From the IMG/VR virus record IMGVR_UViG_3300039308_000034, positions 1-64,000 of that record: 64,000 bases of DNA, one strand, 5' to 3'. Shown one piece after another: positions 59,348 to 64,000 of this stretch. The stretch's first letter is position 1. Each line of letters opens with the position of its first letter. Made by a program: the position numbers and the translations under genes. This DNA is from a virus. The notes under the pieces were generated by a model, which searched no databases, was not told the DNA's origin, and saw only the letters and a program-made list of their open reading frames with translations.

Positions 59348-60517
59348 TTAGACGTTAGCAAGAGTCGTATCCAAACTCACACTCATAGAGATTAGCTGGT
59401 TGACATCAAAAGGCAAAATCTGTGAAAGTTGACCAAGCCATAACGTTTTAATTGGCTTTCCTGCTAGGGCTGCCTCAAGATCTTTGACAGGGACGGCACG
59501 GCTCAGATTTAGTTCTTCTTTGAAAAGCCGTGAAAACTTTTTCACATCAGCCGAATCGGTTGGGTCAAGACCTCGCTTCTTAAATTCTTCCCACAAAGCT
59601 TTTGCTAGGGGAGTTTTGAATTCTGGCGTCTTAGGTTGGGGCTTAAACTGCAATTGATAGAGTTCTTTGCCTGTCTGCTTGAACAAAAGAGCTAGATCCT
59701 GAAGCTGCTCAACCTCAAGAACATCTCCCCGGAGGATTGCCTCGAAGACTTTGATTGGGATACCTTTCCCTTCCGGCGATTTTGTTAAATCTCGGAATTT
59801 CTTGATATCCATTCGGTTCTCTGGGCTAAGGCGGCGCAAAGCAAATTCACGCCTGAGCAGGGTAGCCACAGGAGTTACCCCCTCCGTTACTTGATATTCC
59901 TGGAGCTTTGCAAGCTCTAAAGGAGAATACAAACCGCCATCTTCATCTTTTAGAAACATGGCAAACTGCTCCAACCAATGAGCATCCACTGGGGAACCGT
60001 TTAAGGCTTGCTTCAGCACTTTCAAAGGGATTGCAGCTCCTTCCTCTTGAAGGATTTGCATTGTGAACTGGCGCTGTTGAGTTTCTTCCATGGGATCAAA
60101 CCCTCGCTCCTCAATCTCTCGGTAGAGAACAGCTTGCAAATTCAATTCTGGCTCTGCCGTCCGCTCAGCTGATTTAGTTTTCCGCTGTGTTGCATAAAGC
60201 GATGCCATCGCCTCTCGTGACAAGTCTCCAGATTTAATCTGAGCCGATCGCTCCACCAAAAGAGCAGCAACTCGTTCCCAGAAAAAACTAACTGCTTCAG
60301 GGCAGATGAAGTGGGTCGATAGCAAAATTGCTTCTAAATTCGCCAGTCGGGAATCTGAGGTCCCAAGCTTGATATCTGAAAGTTTTCCGTTTGTGAGACC
60401 CGAAGCCAAATAACTGCGGCAGCCTGCCACAATATCCAAGCCGATCAAAGAAAACTCTTCTAGAGTTTCCTCTAATGCAAGGGAAAAGATTGTTCGTTGG
60501 CGGGTAGTTGTGCTCAT
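59348..60517 (-). CDS. Protein with three tandem copies of a repeated module
   Basis: A 389-residue protein (ATG 60517; a TTG at 60526 is less likely). After an N-terminal helical domain, about 80-residue modules repeat three times: YREIEERGFDPMEE/IPLKVLKQALNG, REFALRRLSPENR/IPIKVFEAILRG, and EEFKKRGLDPTDS/VPVKDLEAALAG. A fourth copy is the next gene. The module resembles a degenerate HTH. It is divergent from the HTH regulator at 60679 across a palindromic operator, as in phage repressor pairs, which suggests a regulatory role. Confidence 0.6.
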   Translation of the reverse strand: MSTTTRQRTIFSLALEETLEEFSLIGLDIVAGCRSYLASGLTNGKLSDIKLGTSDSRLANLEAILLSTHFICPEAVSFFWERVAALLVERSAQIKSGDLSREAMASLYATQRKTKSAERTAEPELNLQAVLYREIEERGFDPMEETQQRQFTMQILQEEGAAIPLKVLKQALNGSPVDAHWLEQFAMFLKDEDGGLYSPLELAKLQEYQVTEGVTPVATLLRREFALRRLSPENRMDIKKFRDLTKSPEGKGIPIKVFEAILRGDVLEVEQLQDLALLFKQTGKELYQLQFKPQPKTPEFKTPLAKALWEEFKKRGLDPTDSADVKKFSRLFKEELNLSRAVPVKDLEAALAGKPIKTLWLGQLSQILPFDVNQLISMSVSLDTTLANV

Positions 60518-60623
60518 CAAACGCAAAATAAATCCTATCTTATGCCGATTTTACCGAATCTAGAGCCTTCAGGATTATTTTTTAGATAAACGTCGAAAAA
60601 TTTAATCCCCACTGTAGCGCGGA

Positions 60624-60648
60624 GTAACATTTTACAGGCTAATGTTAC
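60624..60648. promoter_or_regulatory. Perfect inverted repeat between divergent regulators
   Basis: GTAACATT and AATGTTAC, 8 bp each with a 9-base spacer, in the 161-bp gap between the module protein and the HTH gene. It ends 30 bases before the GTG start at 60679 and fits a repressor operator. Confidence 0.6.
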
Positions 60649-60678
60649 TATTTTAAGGAAAAGAAGAAGCATAAACTT

Positions 60679-60951
60679 GTGTTGCGCTATCAAGATCTCC
60701 GCTGGGGAAGCATTTCACTGTTGGCAGAGTTAACTGGCTATTATCCTAGCCAATTTTCCGCATGGATTAACCAACCAGATGCCCAAATGTCGATCGCAAC
60801 GTTAGACCACATTAGCGAGATGACAGGGGTGCCATTTGACGAGGTGAGACGTGCTTTTCGAGAGCGCAGACAACAGGCTCAGCTTGAACAAAAGGTAAAC
60901 CGGAGGCTGCGTAACGCTTTAAAAAAAACAACTCGAAAGGTAGCTGTATAG
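60679..60951 (+). CDS. Small HTH regulator upstream of the initiator
   Basis: A 90-residue protein starting at GTG 60679. Residues about 8-55 form an HTH (ISLLAELTGYYPSQFSAWIN, TLDHISEMTGVPFDEVRRAF) like Cro/CI or plasmid copy regulators; a basic helix (LEQKVNRRLRNALKKTTRK) ends the protein. It precedes the initiator gene and follows an 8-bp inverted repeat, so it may control replication or the switch with the divergent gene. Confidence 0.65.
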   Translation: MLRYQDLRWGSISLLAELTGYYPSQFSAWINQPDAQMSIATLDHISEMTGVPFDEVRRAFRERRQQAQLEQKVNRRLRNALKKTTRKVAV

Positions 60952-60968
60952 CATCTCTATAAAAACTT

Positions 60969-60993
60969 GGTTCGGAAGTGCCTCCTCCGAACC
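60969..60993. repeat. GGTTCGGA hairpin behind the HTH gene
   Basis: GGTTCGGA and TCCGAACC pair perfectly around a 9-base loop, 17 bases after the HTH stop codon. It shares its stem with the long inverted repeats at 28573 and 55646. Together with those it suggests a family of post-gene hairpins. Confidence 0.65.
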
Positions 60994-61024
60994 TACAAAT
61001 AATTATCCAAATCTGAGGGAAATT

Positions 61025-61114
61025 ATGAACGAAGTTAAAAGATTTAGCAAGCTTTTCCCGCAGCAAGCTTGCTCCTTCCTAAGCTCTACACAACAGGGAG
61101 GCGGAGTATGGTAG
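61025..61114 (+). CDS. Candidate leader peptide of the initiator gene
   Basis: A 29-codon ORF (ATG 61025 behind GAGGGA) whose last codons overlap the initiator's ATG, ending TATGGTAG. The GGAGG-like sequence inside it is the initiator's ribosome-binding site. Such leader ORFs couple translation of plasmid replication proteins and set copy number. It could be fortuitous. Confidence 0.4.
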   Translation: MNEVKRFSKLFPQQACSFLSSTQQGGGVW

Positions 61115-62811
61115 CGGCTAGTCATCTAAACATTGTGCCACTCCAAAGAAAACGTACTCCCGACATTCCAACTGCTTTTGAGATGGGATTGCTAGGCATA
61201 GGTACTGTTGCCTTTCGGATTTTCTACGATTTGAGAGAACTCGCCAAGCCTATGGTCGATCGCCAGGGGCAAGAACGGCTAGGGATAAAAATTGGCTTGG
61301 CTGCAATTGCTAAACGCTGTATTCTGCCCGATCGCCCGAATGCCTCTGCTGCTGTTCTCCGGCGCGCAGTTTTTCATGGCATTGCTGAGATTGAAGCCTG
61401 TGGTTTAATCCACATCGAAAAATCAACTACTGCCTCTAAAGAAGCAAATTGCTATTTTTTCTCAGAACGAACTGAGTGGTGCAAACGTCCAGAGAACTTT
61501 GCTTCCAGCAATATCCGCCAGGGGCGACCCAAGGGGATAACCAAGAAGAAAACTAGATCTTCAGATGATCTACTGCAAAATTCGAGCTTGCCCCCTAGAT
61601 CACCCGAAGATCTAGTGCAAATTAACGATTTAGAAGCTAGATCTTCGGATGATCTAGTCGTGCAAAATGGACGAAACCCGCATTCTTCCGTTGAGAGTCT
61701 ACAAAAAATCTCTGAAGCTAGATCTTCGGATGATCACTTTAAATATGTATATGTAGATCAGGATGTAGAAGTAACTAAAGATCTTGATTTAAACCAGAGT
61801 ATTGAAGAAAGAAATACTTTATTGCGTAGACTCAGCGCGATCGACGCCTCTACTGGCTCTATACCAGTTGAACTACCTTCAAACGTTGAGTTGCATTTCA
61901 ACCCTGAATTAATTTCACCTGTTCAGCCCAATACTGTAGAGCCACAAAGCCGATCGGCTCAGACTCTTTCTGGCGGGACGAATTCTACGAAGGTGAAAAA
62001 AACAAAACGACAGATAGACAAGGAGAAATATCTCCTACCGGATACAGGGGTCAATAAGGTCGCCGCACTGCCCAATGTTTCGCCGGAAGGGGTTGCTATT
62101 TTTGAAGCCTGGTTTCCCCAGTGGAAGGAGCGCTATCGATCGGTGCGAAACCGCTATGCGGATCAGACAATGGCAGCGATTCACTTCGCTCGGATGGTTC
62201 AGATCCAATTGGAGGAGGGGGAGTTTGATTCCGAAGCGGAACTCTATCAAGCGTTCTGGGAGCGGTGTTTGGTCTGGAACAAGCAGACGGATGACAAAAT
62301 TCTACGGGGCGATCGGTGTATCGAGATGCCTGACGTAGATGGGTTTTTATTGGGCAGGCATGGCGGTGAACCCTACTGGAAGCCCTGTATCCCCGAATCA
62401 GAGCCGCCAATCCCGCATGCTGAGCGATTTACTGCCGTTTGGCAGCAAGCTTACGCCGAGTACCTTTCCTTGCAGCAGGGAGGCTGTGATGTGTCGCCCG
62501 GTTCCCATGATGAGGCAAAACGAGTTTGGGCAATGCTCTACGTCGATGAACCACCTTGTGACATTGAAGCATTGATCAAGTTTTATTTTCAGCACAAACG
62601 TGAGCGGCTGGGCCGGAGCGGCAATATTGCAATTAGCAAATTCAGTAATTTGATTCGCCCTGAAAGTCTGAAGTATGTGCGGGATGTTATGCATCAAAAG
62701 CAACCAAGTGAGTCCAACGAGGCAAGACCCAAAACAGAATCTGAGCTGATGTTAGAAGCCGCATTGGAGGAACTGCGAAAACAGCCGATCGGAGGTGTAA
62801 CTTATGGTTAA
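61108..62811 (+). CDS. Replication initiator with internal iterons (lambda O-like)
   Basis: A 567-residue protein; ATG 61108 follows GGGAGGCGGAG. Residues about 20-125 look like a winged-helix DNA-binding domain (FRIFYDLRELAK; GLAAIAKRCILPDR; AEIEACGLIHIEKS). Residues about 150-215 are encoded by 14-codon repeats (RSSDDLLQNSSLPP type) that carry the 19-bp palindromes. The C-terminal half (RNRYADQTMAAIHFARMVQI) is not recognised. It overlaps dnaB by eight bases. Origin repeats inside the initiator gene next to a helicase recall lambda O with its four iterons. Confidence 0.7.
   Translation: MVAASHLNIVPLQRKRTPDIPTAFEMGLLGIGTVAFRIFYDLRELAKPMVDRQGQERLGIKIGLAAIAKRCILPDRPNASAAVLRRAVFHGIAEIEACGLIHIEKSTTASKEANCYFFSERTEWCKRPENFASSNIRQGRPKGITKKKTRSSDDLLQNSSLPPRSPEDLVQINDLEARSSDDLVVQNGRNPHSSVESLQKISEARSSDDHFKYVYVDQDVEVTKDLDLNQSIEERNTLLRRLSAIDASTGSIPVELPSNVELHFNPELISPVQPNTVEPQSRSAQTLSGGTNSTKVKKTKRQIDKEKYLLPDTGVNKVAALPNVSPEGVAIFEAWFPQWKERYRSVRNRYADQTMAAIHFARMVQIQLEEGEFDSEAELYQAFWERCLVWNKQTDDKILRGDRCIEMPDVDGFLLGRHGGEPYWKPCIPESEPPIPHAERFTAVWQQAYAEYLSLQQGGCDVSPGSHDEAKRVWAMLYVDEPPCDIEALIKFYFQHKRERLGRSGNIAISKFSNLIRPESLKYVRDVMHQKQPSESNEARPKTESELMLEAALEELRKQPIGGVTYG
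61554..61737. repeat. Iteron array, candidate replication origin
   Basis: Palindromes TAGATC-N7-GATCTA at 61554, 61596 and 61638 (all 42 bp apart, four helical turns), a degenerate copy near 61680 and a half-matching copy at 61719-61737. The 42-bp period equals 14 codons, so spacing is kept through the protein repeat. Confidence 0.75.
61738..61835. other. AT-rich tract beside the iterons (candidate unwinding element)
   Basis: A stretch rich in A and T (TTTAAATATGTATATG; AGAAAGAAATACTTTATTG) directly after the repeat array and inside the initiator coding sequence, placed as the unwinding element is beside the iterons in lambda ori. Confidence 0.5.
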
Positions 62812-64000
62812 TTCTGCCAAGGTCGTTTCTTTCTCAGGCGATCGAGATTTACTGCCACCCCACAACATCGACGTTGAAGAAGTCATTTTAGGGGGAATTC
62901 TTCTTGATCCTGTAGCGATCGAACGAGTGCAAGACATTCTGCTTCCTGAAGCCTTTTATATCTCTGCTCATCAGGAGATTTTTAGAGCCGCGTTAAGCCT
63001 GAACAATCAGGGAAAAAACCCGGACATTATGCAGGTTGCAACCTGGTTACATGATCACGGGTTGCTCGAAAAAATCGGCGGGCAAGCTCGCCTGGCAGAT
63101 TTGATGGGAAGCGTGGTATCTGCGGTCAACATTGACCAATATGCTGCGCTCTTGATGGACAAATACACTCGCAGGCGGCTGATCGAGGTTAGCCATGAAA
63201 TTCAGTCCATTGCCTATGATGGAACACAACCAGTCGAGCAAATACTCGATCTATCTGAGCAAAAGCTTTATGCCGTAAATCAATCTCTTAACACGGCTCA
63301 ACTCTCGGCAACACCGGTTGGAGAGATTTGCGATGAACTCTATATCGATTTAGAAGCAGGATTTTACCCAGGGCTAACAACGGGACATCTAGATTTCGAT
63401 GCGCTAACTGGTGGATATTTCCCTGGAGAGTTAACGGTTGCAGCTGGTGCAACCAGTATGGGGAAATCGCATTACGGTACTGCTCTCAGTTATGCCATTG
63501 CTGCAAGACATCGACTGCCAACAGTTATTTTTACTTGTGAAATGCCGAAAAAGCAATACACTGAAAGGCTTTTGGCACATGTCACGCTTGTGAACTCGAT
63601 GAAAATCCGATTTCGGCAAATTCCCCAAGACGACAGAGCGACTTGGGAAAAGATTTTGCAAGGCAGCAATCATTTGGCTGAGCAGCCCATTTACATCTAT
63701 GACTGCTCCAACCCCAGCTACACCCAGATGCGATCAATTCTGCGCCGGGTTCCGGCTCCCAACGGAATTGGGTTAGTGGTGCTGGACTATTTACAACTCC
63801 TGCAAGGTCAGGAGGACAAAGAAAATCGCGCCCGCGAACTCAACCGGATTACCTGGGGCTGTAAGCAGATTGCGATGGAATTTAATACCTCCTTTCTGGC
63901 ACTCTCCCAAATCCGTCGAGATGTTTCAACCCGTGCCAACAAACGCCCCACTCTCGACGACTTGTATGAGTCCGGAGCGATCGCCAACCACAGCGATCGA
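62804..64000 (+). CDS. dnaB: Replicative DNA helicase DnaB (partial)
   Basis: The ORF runs from ATG 62804 off the window end (399 codons seen). The N-terminal domain starts DLLPPHNIDVEEVILGGILL, typical of DnaB. The RecA-type ATPase has Walker A GATSMGKS (residues 215-222) and Walker B LVVLDYLQLL with D328, plus ALSQIRRDV and SGAIANHSD matching the DnaB motif 4 region. DnaB unwinds DNA at the fork. It overlaps the initiator gene by eight bases, an O-P-like arrangement with the helicase itself instead of a loader. No intein is seen in the visible part. Confidence 0.92.
   Translation, partial: MVNSAKVVSFSGDRDLLPPHNIDVEEVILGGILLDPVAIERVQDILLPEAFYISAHQEIFRAALSLNNQGKNPDIMQVATWLHDHGLLEKIGGQARLADLMGSVVSAVNIDQYAALLMDKYTRRRLIEVSHEIQSIAYDGTQPVEQILDLSEQKLYAVNQSLNTAQLSATPVGEICDELYIDLEAGFYPGLTTGHLDFDALTGGYFPGELTVAAGATSMGKSHYGTALSYAIAARHRLPTVIFTCEMPKKQYTERLLAHVTLVNSMKIRFRQIPQDDRATWEKILQGSNHLAEQPIYIYDCSNPSYTQMRSILRRVPAPNGIGLVVLDYLQLLQGQEDKENRARELNRITWGCKQIAMEFNTSFLALSQIRRDVSTRANKRPTLDDLYESGAIANHSDR

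Noticed and set aside
60535-60660. Fourth copy of the 34-bp divergent element upstream of the HTH gene
   Set aside because: Only a short TTACTATTTTAAGGAAAAG similarity exists and the TTTTACCTTAAG arm is missing.
1-64000. CRISPR array
   Set aside because: No series of identical 25-40 bp repeats with unique spacers was seen; the 42-bp-period palindromes are coding repeats without spacers.

Overview
The window reads as part of a large cyanophage-like genome that probably persists as a plasmid-type prophage (a phage-plasmid). A cyanobacterial host is suggested by dense CGATCG/GCGATCGC (HIP1-type) sites in most genes (for example 4373, 38146, 56126), by a class II B12-dependent ribonucleotide reductase with a cyanobacterial-type C-terminus, and by a DUF4346-thymidylate synthase fusion. 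Phage identity rests on a 3990-residue tail tape measure protein, a terminase small subunit, a tail-assembly-chaperone-like gene pair, two tail or cell-wall hydrolases, a phage-type sigma factor with its own sliding clamp, and an initiator-DnaB replication pair. ParA/ParB with a palindromic operator point to extrachromosomal inheritance. Terminase large subunit, portal and capsid genes are not in the window.

Layout. 1-1377: metalloprotease-like gene, possibly outside the element. 1526-5665 (minus): two PAPS-reductase/DndC-like ATP-pyrophosphatases (the second frameshifted) around small genes. 5790-21522 (plus): tightly overlapping accessory genes with a zinc ribbon, SplB-like radical SAM enzyme, wHTH/KOW proteins, a truncated Eco57I-type methylase, a sulfotransferase, a SAM methyltransferase, a giant DUF6884-DUF4326 protein and a frameshifted ASCH gene. 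21640-23016 (plus): a TnpB-like protein whose catalytic residues are lost. 23253-31820 (minus): sigma factor, sliding clamp, small regulators, thymidylate synthase-like enzyme, NrdR-like zinc ribbon, class II RNR. 31919-38199 (plus): tail/baseplate and lysin genes. 38196-40053 (minus): ParB, ParA. 40184-54724 (plus): zinc protein, SF2 helicase, tape measure. 54752-57753 (minus): terminase small subunit, tail chaperone-like genes, a 57-residue ORF. 57801-60517: tandem paralogues facing a four-module repeat family. 60679-64000 (plus): HTH regulator, leader ORF, replication initiator carrying 19-bp palindromic iterons, and DnaB (cut by the window end).

How it may work together. RNR, thymidylate synthase, clamp, initiator and DnaB supply replication. 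The sigma gene overlaps the clamp gene by one base, which recalls clamp-coupled late transcription in T4. The sulfur, radical-SAM and methyl-transfer genes could form a nucleic-acid or surface modification set, but that is inference. Three divergent intergenic regions carry the same 34-bp element, and a family of GGTTCGGA hairpins lies behind stop codons, suggesting element-wide control signals.

The most unusual items are the nuclease-dead TnpB-like protein (a TldR-like candidate), the initiator-internal 42-bp-spaced iterons with a matching pair inside the giant gene, the 34-bp divergent-promoter element, and the internally triplicated tape measure protein. All function calls come from reading the sequence; no database search was run.
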